From contig CAMFHP010000019.1 in the NCBI GenBank assembly GCA_945952225.1, forward strand, positions 1 to 64,000: a stretch of 64,000 nucleotides of DNA, in the 5' to 3' direction. Source of the DNA: an uncultured Myxococcaceae bacterium. Its GTDB lineage: Bacteria; Myxococcota_A; Polyangia; Polyangiales; Ga0077539. Shown one piece after another: positions 1-8,132 of the stretch. Position 1 is the stretch's first letter, and the number at the start of each line of letters is the position of its first letter. A program made the translations under genes and the position numbers. The notes beneath the pieces are model-generated. The model had not been told where the DNA came from, made no database searches, and saw only the letters and a program-made list of their open reading frames with translations.

Positions 1-2045
1 TGCCCGACGTGACGCGCGACGCTGCCGTCGACGGGATGCCCGACGCCGTCGTGGACGCCACGCGCGATGCCGCGATCGACGCGACGCCCGACGCGGCGAT
101 GGACGTGACGCGCGACACGGGAAGCGATGCGGGGGCCGACGTGTCGGACGTTCCCGATGCGAGCACGCAGCCGCCGATCGTGGCCGCAGGCACGCCGGGG
201 ATCACCCGCGACGGTGCGTGCGTGCAGTGGGCGCGGTCGCCGACGGGGCGGTCGTGGTTCGCGCCGGTGAACACGTCGGAGGGGTGGTGGTTCGTCTCGC
301 GTGACCGCGGCGAGGTCGTGCAGCGCGCGCCTGATGGAACGATCCGGCTCCACGACTTCTCGGCGTGGACGGGGCACGGAACGGGGCAGCCCTTCATCGC
401 GATGGCGACGGCGCCGGGATGGTTCGCACTTCGCACCGCGGGGCGGGTGTTCGTGCGTCGCGCGGGGCGGTGGGAAGACATCACGCCGCCGGGCCTTCCC
501 GCGCCCTCGAACGCGACGATGTGGAGCGTCGACGGCGAGCTGTACCTCCCGTGGATCCGCACCGATGTCCCCGTACTCCCCTCGGTGCTGCTCGTGTGGA
601 ACGGCTCCGTGTGGACCGATCCCGGCATCGGTTCGAACCGTCTCCCGACGGGCAATGACGACGCGTGGGGCGATCAGCGCGTGTACGTCTCCCTCGACGC
701 TGCGCACGACCCGTGGCGCTGGACGGGCTCGACCTTCGTGCCCCTCACGACGGCGGTGCTCCACGAGTCGCAGTCGGTCTTCGGCGCGGGCTCTGGCGAC
801 GTGTGGCTCTGGGGCCGTTCGCTCTACCGCCTCGTGGGCGCCTCGCTCGTCGCGCAGCCCTCGCTCCTCTGCGCCGATGGGAGCGCCGCGGGCACGCTCC
901 AGCGCGCGGCGACGTACACGTCTCGCCTCGTGGTCACAGGGCTCTGCAACGGCACCGTGCGCACCGCCTGGCTCCGCGACGGAGGCACCTGGGCGCGCCT
1001 CCCCGCGCTCCCCGCCGCCGACGCCACGACGCGCTACAGCGCCAGCGAGACGGGCGAGGTGAGCGCCGTCACGGGCGAGCAGTTCTGGCGCCTCTCCGCG
1101 GGCGCGTGGACGCCCCTCGCACTGCCCGTGCTCTCCGCGGGCGCCGACGTGACCGACGTGACGGGCACCGCGCTCACTGGCGCCATCGCGTGGGGACCGA
1201 CGACGCTCTCTCGCCAGGTGGGCGACACCTGGGTGCCCTTCGCGACCGTGCCCGATGGACGGATCCGCGCGGTCTCCGTGGCGCCCGACAACGGCGCGGT
1301 GTTTGTGATCACCGAGTCGCCCACGGCGTATCGCATCTGGTCGGGCGGCGTGTGGTCGGCGCCCGCGACGCCGAGCGCCGAGGTCGACTTCGCGCTCGCG
1401 GGCACCTCGTCGCGCGCGATGATGTCGCTCGTGCACCGCAACACGCCGGGCTCCATCGCCGGACGCACCCGCACCACGTGGGCGATCGACACCTGGAACG
1501 GCACCGCGTGGCAGTCCGCCGACACGCCCTGCATCTGGGATCCGCGCAGCTACGACTGCAGCGCGACGGGGCTCCTCGCGGCGGGGGCCGACGGGGTGGT
1601 GATCCCGTTCACACGGCTCGCGGGCGTGGCGATCTACACGCGCACAGGCACGACGTGGCAGGTGCAGTCGTTCTCGACGTACTACACCGGCGTGTGGCCC
1701 CTCACGCCCGAGGCGGCGCCCGCGGCGATCGCCGTCGACGCCGACCTTCGCGGCACCGTCTTCGCGGCGGGCGCGTGGACGCCGTGGAGCGCCTCGACGG
1801 TGACGCCCTCCCGTCTCGCGGTGCGTCCCGTGGTGCTGCCGGGGTCGTCGGCGTCGGCGTTGGTCGCACGCGACGCGGCGGGGCTCTACGTTCACGATGC
1901 GACGGGGGCCACGGTGCGCACGGTGACGTCGTCGATGCTCACGCCCACGAGCCCCTCGACCGAACTCTCGCGCGGATGGACCGACGGACGCTCCGCATGG
2001 GCCTCGGACACGCAGCGAATCGTGCGGTGTGACGTCTCGCGCTGA
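1..2045 (+). CDS. Asp/Ala-stalked surface protein, 5' end cut by window
   Basis: The reading frame is already open at base 3 and runs to TGA at 2043-2045. The first visible ~50 residues are a low-complexity Asp/Ala/Val stalk of the kind that follows the lipobox in other lipoproteins of this window, so the signal peptide and true start lie upstream. The GTG at base 9 is probably internal. The following ~600 residues are rich in Trp, Gly, Thr and Ser with recurring short W-x(n)-G segments, which suggests a beta-propeller-like outer-surface domain. No catalytic motif is recognised. It converges with the PEBP-family gene 88 bases away. Function unknown; coding assignment is firm. Confidence 0.75.
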   Translation, partial: PDVTRDAAVDGMPDAVVDATRDAAIDATPDAAMDVTRDTGSDAGADVSDVPDASTQPPIVAAGTPGITRDGACVQWARSPTGRSWFAPVNTSEGWWFVSRDRGEVVQRAPDGTIRLHDFSAWTGHGTGQPFIAMATAPGWFALRTAGRVFVRRAGRWEDITPPGLPAPSNATMWSVDGELYLPWIRTDVPVLPSVLLVWNGSVWTDPGIGSNRLPTGNDDAWGDQRVYVSLDAAHDPWRWTGSTFVPLTTAVLHESQSVFGAGSGDVWLWGRSLYRLVGASLVAQPSLLCADGSAAGTLQRAATYTSRLVVTGLCNGTVRTAWLRDGGTWARLPALPAADATTRYSASETGEVSAVTGEQFWRLSAGAWTPLALPVLSAGADVTDVTGTALTGAIAWGPTTLSRQVGDTWVPFATVPDGRIRAVSVAPDNGAVFVITESPTAYRIWSGGVWSAPATPSAEVDFALAGTSSRAMMSLVHRNTPGSIAGRTRTTWAIDTWNGTAWQSADTPCIWDPRSYDCSATGLLAAGADGVVIPFTRLAGVAIYTRTGTTWQVQSFSTYYTGVWPLTPEAAPAAIAVDADLRGTVFAAGAWTPWSASTVTPSRLAVRPVVLPGSSASALVARDAAGLYVHDATGATVRTVTSSMLTPTSPSTELSRGWTDGRSAWASDTQRIVRCDVSR

Positions 2046-2132
2046 CGCTCACCCTTCGATGGGCGTCGGGGTGTGTGCACGCGGAGGGGCTGCCATCGCG
2101 CGATCGACGGCGCCTCGACGCCGCATGTTCGT

Positions 2133-2795
2133 CTACCGGGTGTAGGTGACCGTCGCTGCGGCGGTGCCGAGCGTGATCGTTCGGATCGCCTCGGTGAGCA
2201 CTGCGCCCGTGACGTCGCGTGGCTGCGCCGGGAGCGCGGGGTGCGCCGACAGCGCGTACACCGTGAACGTGTACTGCATCGGGCCCGGCCCGCGGGAGCA
2301 GGGCGGCGAGTACGCGAGCATCGGGCCGTCGCTCGTGAGCCCCGCGACGCCGACACCCGCGGTGCCCGTCGACAGCTCCCGCGTCGAGCCGGGCAACGAG
2401 TGGAGCACCCAGTTCCATTTGAGCCCGTCGCGGGCGAGCGTGGTCATCATCACCGCGAACTCGACGGTGCCGGGCGGCGGCGCGCTCCACGCGAGGGGCG
2501 GGCTGTGGCCGACGCCATCGCAGGTGAACTCCGCGGGGAGCGTTCCTCCCGCGACGAAGGCCGTGCTGGTGAGGGTGAACGGCGTGGTCGCGTCGGTGAC
2601 ACCTCCGTCGGCGCCCATCCCATCGGGCACGAACGCGGGGCCCTCGTCGGTCACGTCTCCAGCGGGCTGCACGGACGCGTCATCGACGCGGACATCGGCG
2701 GTCGTTGCGTCGCGGGCGAGGGCCGCGTCGGGGGGAGGCGCGTCCGGGGTGCACCCGGCGAGCGCAAGGGCGAAGAGCGTGCTGCGTCGGATCAT
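2133..2795 (-). CDS. YbhB/YbcL-type PEBP lipoprotein
   Basis: 220 residues. The N-terminus is a lipoprotein signal (MIRRSTLFALALAGC) followed by an Asp/Ala/Val stalk. From about residue 75 the protein reads as a phosphatidylethanolamine-binding (Raf-kinase-inhibitor-like) domain: the F-T-L-T-S opening, LPAEFTCDG, HSPPLAWSAPP, then a W-N-W-V-L-H segment and a CSRGPGP loop. YbhB/YbcL homologues are small ligand-binding proteins of uncertain role. It is the last gene of the minus-strand operon, and its ATG overlaps the TGA of the preceding gene by four bases (ATGA), implying translational coupling. A surface-anchored location is inferred from the lipobox. Confidence 0.85.
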   Translation of the reverse strand: MIRRSTLFALALAGCTPDAPPPDAALARDATTADVRVDDASVQPAGDVTDEGPAFVPDGMGADGGVTDATTPFTLTSTAFVAGGTLPAEFTCDGVGHSPPLAWSAPPPGTVEFAVMMTTLARDGLKWNWVLHSLPGSTRELSTGTAGVGVAGLTSDGPMLAYSPPCSRGPGPMQYTFTVYALSAHPALPAQPRDVTGAVLTEAIRTITLGTAAATVTYTR

Positions 2796-3469
2796 GCGTG
2801 GCTCCAGCGAAGACGAGCGCGATGCGCGACGAGCGCGAGGGAGAGTGCGAGCGCGAGGGAGAGTGCGAGCGCGAACGGCGACACGGGGGCGCGCGACGCT
2901 CCGACGGGGGCCGTTGGCGACCGGTGCACGGCGGGAACCGCGGCGGGCGGTGCGAGCACCTCGAACGTCGCCGTGCGGCCGGGCGTCACGTAGCGGGTGG
3001 TGGGTTGCACGAGCGAGGCGACCACGGCGCCCAGCGCAGGCGTCATCGCGAGCGAGACCGTGCGCGCGTCGGTCACCGCGCGCTGCGCTTCGAGGCGAAC
3101 CCTCGCGCGTGCACCATGCGATTCACCCGCGGCCGAGAGCGCCGCGGCCATCGCGCGCAGCTCTTCGACGGGGAGCATTCCGGTGATCACCAGCGGGAGC
3201 GCGCGGCCGTCGACCCGGAGCACGACGCCCTCCTCCAGCGCGCGACGAAGCGAGGCCATGTGTCGATGCAGCGCCTCGGGGGACGCCGTGGCGATCTCCG
3301 TCGGCGTCGCATCGACGAGCGCGAACAGGTCGCACTCCACGATCACCTCCACGTGCTGGTCGCGGAGCGAGATGCGCGCCGTGGCCTCGTCGAGCGGGTG
3401 GGCACCGACGGGCAGCGAGGTGAGCGCGAGGGCGAGCGCACACACGCACACCGCGAGCGCGCGGGTCAT
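2792..3469 (-). CDS. exported HupE-like protein with C-terminal membrane anchor
   Basis: 225 residues. A Sec signal peptide ends near SLPVGA-H, giving a mature start HPLDEA. This resembles the extracytoplasmic N-terminal region of HupE/UreJ-type proteins, but the multi-pass membrane part of that family is missing. Instead there is one hydrophobic helix close to the C-terminus (about residues 195-215) with an Arg-rich tail. The start was chosen because the ATG overlaps the upstream TGA by four bases (ATGA at 3466-3469), and the stop overlaps the next ATG in the same way. It sits between the YHYH and PEBP genes. A role in metal handling is only a guess from the HupE resemblance. Confidence 0.7.
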   Translation of the reverse strand: MTRALAVCVCALALALTSLPVGAHPLDEATARISLRDQHVEVIVECDLFALVDATPTEIATASPEALHRHMASLRRALEEGVVLRVDGRALPLVITGMLPVEELRAMAAALSAAGESHGARARVRLEAQRAVTDARTVSLAMTPALGAVVASLVQPTTRYVTPGRTATFEVLAPPAAVPAVHRSPTAPVGASRAPVSPFALALSLALALSLALVAHRARLRWSHA

Positions 3470-4608
3470 CGCACGCTCCGGCAGTAGCTGCCGCGCTGCA
3501 GCACGCCGCGTGTGGTGTACGAGGCGTCTTCGAAGTCCCAGCAGTTCGCCGCGCTCGAAGGGCGGTACGTGATCGAGTAGCTGCGCCCCATGTGCTCGTA
3601 GGTCATCGTGCGCACGCCGTCGGGGGATTCGACGTATCGCAGCCCCGTGACCCCGCCGGGCGCCTTCTCGCCCGGTGGACGTCCGCCGCCGCCGCCCGCG
3701 CGCGACAGCGGCATCACGCGCGGCGCGTTCGCGACGTCGAACGCCCCCGTGAGGCACTGCACGATGTACGGCGGCGTCGGCGACGTGTGGTACCGGAACC
3801 CGAAGGTCGCATCGGGCTGCCCGTTGCACACGTCGAGCGTGCCGGCCGCGATGGCGCTCCCGTCGGGGTTCGCATCGCCGTAGATGGGGTACCCGTCGAA
3901 GGCCCACCCGAGAATGGCGCCGGGGCCGCGGTTGCGCATCGCCGCGATCATGCAGCTCGGGGCCGCGTGGTAGTGGTAGTCGTCACCGCGTCCAGCGTGC
4001 CCGCCGCAGCGATCGAGCTCGCCGGTGCGCACCGTGTCGTAGCGCGGGTCGTAGCGCGCGAGGTCGAGCGCGCCCTGCGAGCTGTAGTCGTAGATGGGCA
4101 CGCCGTTGACCGCTACCCCGAGCGCCGCATCGATCGAGAGCGGCGCGGTCCCTCGCGCGGGCGCCAGCGTGACGGGGGAGGCATACCCGGGCGCCGGCAC
4201 CGGCACCTGGTCGTTGGTGCCCGTGATGCCGTTCATCTTCTCGTGCGCGGGGTACGTGTCCGAGACCACGTAGGCGAAGCGGTCGTCGCAGCGCACGGTC
4301 ACCCGGTCGTCGAAGCCCGCCGCTGCGATGGACGCGCGCATCGCTGCGCACCGTGCCGCGGCGGTCATCGGTCCGGCGCCCTCGTCTGCCGCGACGTCGG
4401 CAGGTGCGTCACGCACATCGTTGGGCGCGCCGTCGGCGGATGCGTCGTGGGTGTCGCCGGGCGCGCCGTCGGCGACGTCTGCCGCGACATCGGCAGGCGC
4501 CGGGGCTCCTCCGTCGGGGGACTGCGCGGTGGTGGTGCTACAGCCCGCAACCGCGGCGAGCGCGAGCGCGAGGCGGGGCAGCGAGCGAGGGTCAGGCGTC
4601 GGTGGCAT
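3466..4608 (-). CDS. YHYH-domain lipoprotein
   Basis: 380 residues. A signal with lipobox AVAGC is followed by an Asp/Ala stalk (about residues 25-75). The body carries hallmarks of the YHYH family: PLSIDAALGVAVNGVPIYDY, RCGGHAGRGDDYHYH with a following Cys, and GYPIYGD. YHYH proteins are secreted, of unknown function, and often sit beside other exported metal- or copper-related proteins. The start codon lies 17 bases inside the preceding sigma-factor gene, and the stop overlaps the next start (ATGA). Co-transcription with two ECF sigma factors suggests that it is made in a cell-envelope response. Confidence 0.85.
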   Translation of the reverse strand: MPPTPDPRSLPRLALALAAVAGCSTTTAQSPDGGAPAPADVAADVADGAPGDTHDASADGAPNDVRDAPADVAADEGAGPMTAAARCAAMRASIAAAGFDDRVTVRCDDRFAYVVSDTYPAHEKMNGITGTNDQVPVPAPGYASPVTLAPARGTAPLSIDAALGVAVNGVPIYDYSSQGALDLARYDPRYDTVRTGELDRCGGHAGRGDDYHYHAAPSCMIAAMRNRGPGAILGWAFDGYPIYGDANPDGSAIAAGTLDVCNGQPDATFGFRYHTSPTPPYIVQCLTGAFDVANAPRVMPLSRAGGGGGRPPGEKAPGGVTGLRYVESPDGVRTMTYEHMGRSYSITYRPSSAANCWDFEDASYTTRGVLQRGSYCRSVR

Positions 4609-5140
4609 GGGCGGCTCCCGGGATCGGTTCGGGCGTGACGGCGGGCGCGTCGCGCAGCGGGGCGAGGGCGGTGCGCAGCGTCGACAGCGCGCGGTGAAGG
4701 TGCGAGCGCGCCGTGCCCCCCGCGCAGCCCATGGCGACCGCGGCCTCGTCGAGCGTGCGCTCTTCGAGGTACACGAGCGACACGACGCGGCGCTGCGGCC
4801 CCGTGAGACGCGCGAGGGCTCCGACGAGACGCGCGCGCAGCAACGGGTCGCCCGACGCGGGGGCGATGTGCGAGGCGTGCTCGGCCGAGAGCGCCTCGGC
4901 GCGACGCGCACGCACGCGGCGGGCGCGGCGGAGGTTCGATGCGAGGTTCCCGACCACGCGGCGCAACCACGCGGAGAGCAACGCGTCGTCGGAGGGGACC
5001 GCCGTGCGACACGCGAGGGTGCGCACGAGCGCCTCCTGCACGAGGTCTTCTGCGTCGGCGTCACAACCGAGTCCACGCGATGCGCGGAGGGCCAACGCGC
5101 GATGGTCTCCCAGGCGTTCGCGGGCCACGCCGAGGCTCAC
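4592..5140 (-). CDS. ECF-type RNA polymerase sigma factor (second of operon)
   Basis: 182 residues from a GTG start that overlaps the preceding stop (GTGA at 5137-5140). Region 2 is recognisable from the ADAEDLVQEALVRTL segment and the following AWLRRVVGNLASNLRR helix. Region 4 is seen in LTGPQRRVVSLVYLEERTLDEAAVAMG, the helix-turn-helix that contacts the -35 box, followed by TARSHLHRALSTLR. No extra domain is present. It directly follows the FecR/zinc-finger anti-sigma gene, which is the likely partner. An alternative start further upstream would lie wholly inside the anti-sigma gene and is less likely. Confidence 0.88.
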   Translation of the reverse strand: MSLGVARERLGDHRALALRASRGLGCDADAEDLVQEALVRTLACRTAVPSDDALLSAWLRRVVGNLASNLRRARRVRARRAEALSAEHASHIAPASGDPLLRARLVGALARLTGPQRRVVSLVYLEERTLDEAAVAMGCAGGTARSHLHRALSTLRTALAPLRDAPAVTPEPIPGAAHATDA

Positions 5141-6387
5141 GGCGCACCGCCGTCGCGCGCGCAGTGATCGGCGAGCAGCGCGAGATCCGACGCGCCCGGC
5201 AGTGACCCGTCGCTGTGCGCGAGCGAGAGCACCCGTGCGCAGTCGCCGCGGAGCCACGCCGCGCGCGCCACGAGCGACGCGCACGTGCCCCGATGCGCCC
5301 CCCGCGGATGCCGTTGCAGGTACACCGCGGCCGCCTCCGTCGCCTCGGCGTCGAGCCGCGCGCGTCGCAACGCCACCACCCGCAGCCATCCCGCGTCGTC
5401 TGCGCGCTCGTCGTGGGGAGCGCTCGCTTCGAAGTCCGCGAAGTGCGCCGCCGCGACGCGGTGGTCGCCGCGCCCCATCGCCGCCACGCCATCTGCGAAG
5501 TGCTGAAACCCGCCTCCGTCGCCCTCCATCGCCGCGTGATCCGCCGCAGGGGCAGGTCTGGGGTTGGCGACGGGCGTCGCGCGCGTCGGCGTCGCTGCGG
5601 CCGCGCGCGCCGTCGCTTCGGAGCGCGCCGCGGTTGCGGCTGCGAGCGTCGACGACGCGTCGGGCGGGGGCGTTCGCGCGGGCGCGGGCGAAGGCTCCGC
5701 GGGAGGGGCCGTGACGCACAGCGCGGGGGCCTGCCATCGTCCCCCGGCGGCGACGAGCTGTTCGGATCCGCGCTCGACGCGCAGCGCGACGAGGCCCTCG
5801 GAGACCTCGACCCGTTCCGTGTGTCCGCCCCGCACGGAGACGGTAAACCGCGTGCCGCGGACCTCAAGCTCACCATCCGGGAGCGCGACCACGAAGCGAT
5901 GCCCCCGACGCTGATGCGCGACGCTCACCGCGAGGGTCCCTTCGTAGAGCGCGACCGTCTCCTGCCCGGCGCTCGCACGCCGCGTCCATCGCGCGCTCCC
6001 TACGGGCACGACGCGGGTCTCCCTCGCCTCGACCGCCTCGCGCAGACCGCGCGGGTGCGGGGCTCGTCGCAGCACGACCATCGCGACCGCGGCCGCGAGG
6101 GCCGGGAGCGCGAACGCCATCGCGCGCCTCGCCGTCGCGCCCCGGGGCTCCCGTTCGTGCATGGCGGCACGTAGCAGGGCGACACGCGCGCGTCGGTGCT
6201 CGAGCGCAGACACCGCCGCGTCGGCGCCTTCGCGGGCGCGCGTCTGCAGGGCGAGCGCGCGGGCCCGTCGCGTTCGGCACGCAGCGCACCCCGCGAGGTG
6301 GCGCGCCACGCGCTCCCGATCGCGGACCCCGAAGCGTCCGTCGTCGGCGGCCTCGACCTCGGGCCAGTGCGGGCAGCCGTCGTTCAT
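5137..6387 (-). CDS. membrane anti-sigma factor with ZAS-like zinc finger, FecR domain and TPR-like tail
   Basis: 416 residues. The cytoplasmic N-terminus has an HxxxCxxC element (RHLAGCAAC, about residue 30), the zinc-binding core of many ZAS anti-sigma factors. A single membrane segment lies near residues 95-115. It is followed by a FecR-type domain (VALPDGELEVRGTRFTVSV; VSEGLVALRVERG), then an Ala/Pro-rich linker, and a helical TPR-like C-terminus (about 290-410). The gene lies between two ECF sigma genes with ATGA/GTGA overlaps on both sides, so it may control one or both. The periplasmic FecR/TPR part presumably senses an envelope signal. Confidence 0.85.
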   Translation of the reverse strand: MNDGCPHWPEVEAADDGRFGVRDRERVARHLAGCAACRTRRARALALQTRAREGADAAVSALEHRRARVALLRAAMHEREPRGATARRAMAFALPALAAAVAMVVLRRAPHPRGLREAVEARETRVVPVGSARWTRRASAGQETVALYEGTLAVSVAHQRRGHRFVVALPDGELEVRGTRFTVSVRGGHTERVEVSEGLVALRVERGSEQLVAAGGRWQAPALCVTAPPAEPSPAPARTPPPDASSTLAAATAARSEATARAAAATPTRATPVANPRPAPAADHAAMEGDGGGFQHFADGVAAMGRGDHRVAAAHFADFEASAPHDERADDAGWLRVVALRRARLDAEATEAAAVYLQRHPRGAHRGTCASLVARAAWLRGDCARVLSLAHSDGSLPGASDLALLADHCARDGGAP

Positions 6388-6956
6388 GGCGGTCCTCCGT
6401 CGTCGTCGAGCATGCGTTTGCGGGCGTGGTGAAGGCGCGTCCACACGGTGGCTACCGGGATGTCGAGCGCGCGCGCGGCCTCGTCGGTCGCGACGCCCTG
6501 CACCTCGACCAGCACGTACGCCGCGCGCATCTTCTCGGGCAGCGCGGCGACGCGGGCGATGAAGGCCTCGACGCGCTCGGCCGTGTGTCGGTCGTCTTCG
6601 GGCGTACGCGAGACCGTCGGCGGCATCGCGTCGGCGAAGCGCGTGAGCGCGCGCAGGAACCGACGCACCGTGCGACGGCGCTCCGCCGCCACGCGCCACG
6701 CCGTGCCGAGCACCCACGCGCGGCCGTCGTCGCGGCCGTCGTAGCGGGCGGCCGTCGCGGCGAGCCGGAGGAAGGTGTCCTGCACCGCGTCGTCGGCGTC
6801 GTCGCGGGGAACACCCGCGTGCAGCACCACGCTGCGCACCGCACCGTGGTAGCGGTCGAAGAGCGCGCCCAGCGCGTCGAGGTCGCCCCGTGCGAGCGAG
6901 GCGAAGAGCGCGGCGTCGCCGCCCCCGCCGTGGCTCCCGTCGCGCCGTGCGGGCAT
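6384..6956 (-). CDS. ECF-type RNA polymerase sigma factor (first of operon)
   Basis: 190 residues. Region 2 runs through LFDRYHGAVRSVVLHAGVPRDDADDAVQDTFLRL and the RAWVLGTAWRVAAERRR helix. Region 4 is in LPEKMRAAYVLVEVQGVATDEAARALDIPVATVWTRLHHARKRM. The start is an ATG that shares one base with the upstream TGA. A GTG immediately before it (6959) is also possible. Sequence between regions 2 and 4 differs clearly from the other sigma factor of the operon, so this is not a recent duplicate. Likely partner: the adjacent ZAS/FecR protein. Confidence 0.88.
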   Translation of the reverse strand: MPARRDGSHGGGGDAALFASLARGDLDALGALFDRYHGAVRSVVLHAGVPRDDADDAVQDTFLRLAATAARYDGRDDGRAWVLGTAWRVAAERRRTVRRFLRALTRFADAMPPTVSRTPEDDRHTAERVEAFIARVAALPEKMRAAYVLVEVQGVATDEAARALDIPVATVWTRLHHARKRMLDDDGGPP

Positions 6957-7966
6957 CACAGCGGACCTCCGTACGCCACGCCGACCGCGAGCCCCGCGCT
7001 CCACACGGGCGGCGAGGGAACATCGGCGAGCGCCGTGTCGGCCAGCATCGAGACGGGGGCGACGTCGACGTCGGCGGTGACCGTGAGCCCGACCTTCACA
7101 CCGTACGTCCACCGGGCGAGGGCGCCGAGGCGCACCTGCACGTAGGTCTCCCGCTGGCCTGGCAGCAGCGCCTGATCGCGCCACACGTAGCTGTTGGTCG
7201 ACACCGTCGGACCGACCTCCACCCGTCCCGCCGCGAGCGGCCGGCCCCACGACGCGCCGACGCCCAGCACGCCCACGTCGAGGAGGTAACGGCCCGGCCC
7301 GCGATCGACGAGCCGGTGCGTCCACGGCTCGACCCGCGCCCACGCGAAGAGCGACCACGCACGCACGCGGAAGGTCACCCGCGCCCGCAGCGCGAGCGAG
7401 GTGTACGACGGCGTCGCGCCGAGCCGCATCCCCACGTCGAGCGCGCCCTCGATCGCCGCGTCGTCGTGGTGCGCCGCGTGCGGTGTCACCGTCGCCGTCG
7501 CAGGCACCGCGGACCCTTCGCGCGCGACCGTCTCGGGCGTCGCACGGACCGGTTCGCGTCCTGCGGTCGTCGGCATCGCGGGCGCGGGCAGTTCGAGCGC
7601 GGGCAGCGTGTCGAGGATCAGCGTCGCCTGGAGCGTCGGGGTGAGCTCCACGGGACGGGTGATGTGCCGTCGAAGCGCGGTGCCCGACGGGAGCGCCACA
7701 TCGAGTGCAGCGCCGCCGTCGGCCTCGAATGACACCTGCACCCGCGCGCCCGTGCAGTGCCACGGACGGTCGCTGCCCGTGAGCGTCGCGCGCATCGCAT
7801 CGAGCGCCTCGCGCCACGGCCCATCGCTCGGCGCGCGCGCCACGGTGAGCGTCGACGGCGGGCACACCGACTGGGCCCGCGCACCCGTGCCGTGGAGCGC
7901 CATCGCGAGGGCGAGGGCGCCGGTCGCAGGTCGTCGTCGTCGGTGCGTGGCGGGGGGCGTGCGCAT
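6956..7966 (-). CDS. secreted protein of ECF operon, possible beta-barrel
   Basis: 336 residues, not recognised. An Arg-rich N-terminus and hydrophobic core end in an ARA-Q cleavage site. Residues about 35-165 form a mixed domain with a Pro/Ala linker. The C-terminal ~170 residues alternate hydrophobic and polar positions, have many aromatic and Gly residues and short turns (GMRLGATPSYTSLALRARVTF; WSAGLAVGVAYGG), which suggests an outer-membrane beta-barrel. It is the promoter-proximal gene of the seven-gene operon. ATG 7966 was chosen over ATG 7990 because the regulatory motif at 7990-8020 ends exactly at 7990. An outer-membrane sensor or effector is inference. Confidence 0.65.
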   Translation of the reverse strand: MRTPPATHRRRRPATGALALAMALHGTGARAQSVCPPSTLTVARAPSDGPWREALDAMRATLTGSDRPWHCTGARVQVSFEADGGAALDVALPSGTALRRHITRPVELTPTLQATLILDTLPALELPAPAMPTTAGREPVRATPETVAREGSAVPATATVTPHAAHHDDAAIEGALDVGMRLGATPSYTSLALRARVTFRVRAWSLFAWARVEPWTHRLVDRGPGRYLLDVGVLGVGASWGRPLAAGRVEVGPTVSTNSYVWRDQALLPGQRETYVQVRLGALARWTYGVKVGLTVTADVDVAPVSMLADTALADVPSPPVWSAGLAVGVAYGGPL

Positions 7967-7989
7967 GACAGAGGGGGCGTTCGCATCCA

Positions 7990-8020
7990 TTGGCCGACAG
8001 CGGGGGGCGGCCTTCACGCG
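7990..8020 (-). promoter_or_regulatory. conserved upstream motif, copy 1 (candidate ECF promoter)
   Basis: Read on the minus strand, CGCGTGAAGGCCG is followed by 11 bases and then CGGCCAA, 23 bases before the chosen ATG of the ECF operon. The same arrangement with a 10-base gap lies before the cytochrome gene (12959-12988). A 13-base identical box plus a 7-base identical box at nearly fixed spacing looks like the two elements of a promoter or an operator. Assignment to either ECF sigma factor is speculative. Confidence 0.4.
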
Positions 8021-8025
8021 ATGTG

Positions 8026-8051
8026 TTTTTTTCGCGCGGGGCCCCGGGGCC
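8026..8051. other. T7 tract and 12-bp palindrome in divergent intergenic region
   Basis: A run of seven T (8026-8032) is followed by the perfect palindrome GGCCCCGGGGCC (8040-8051), between the divergent ECF operon and phosphoesterase genes. T runs are rare in this GC-rich window. It could be an UP-like element or a regulator site for either direction. No -10/-35 pair for the plus-strand gene was recognised here. Confidence 0.35.
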
Positions 8052-8132
8052 GTAAACCGCCGCGCCGCGCACGGGTGTCTTGCGAGCGGCACCCACACCA
8101 CCGCGCTCCCTCCGCGCCGAAAGGACCCCCGC

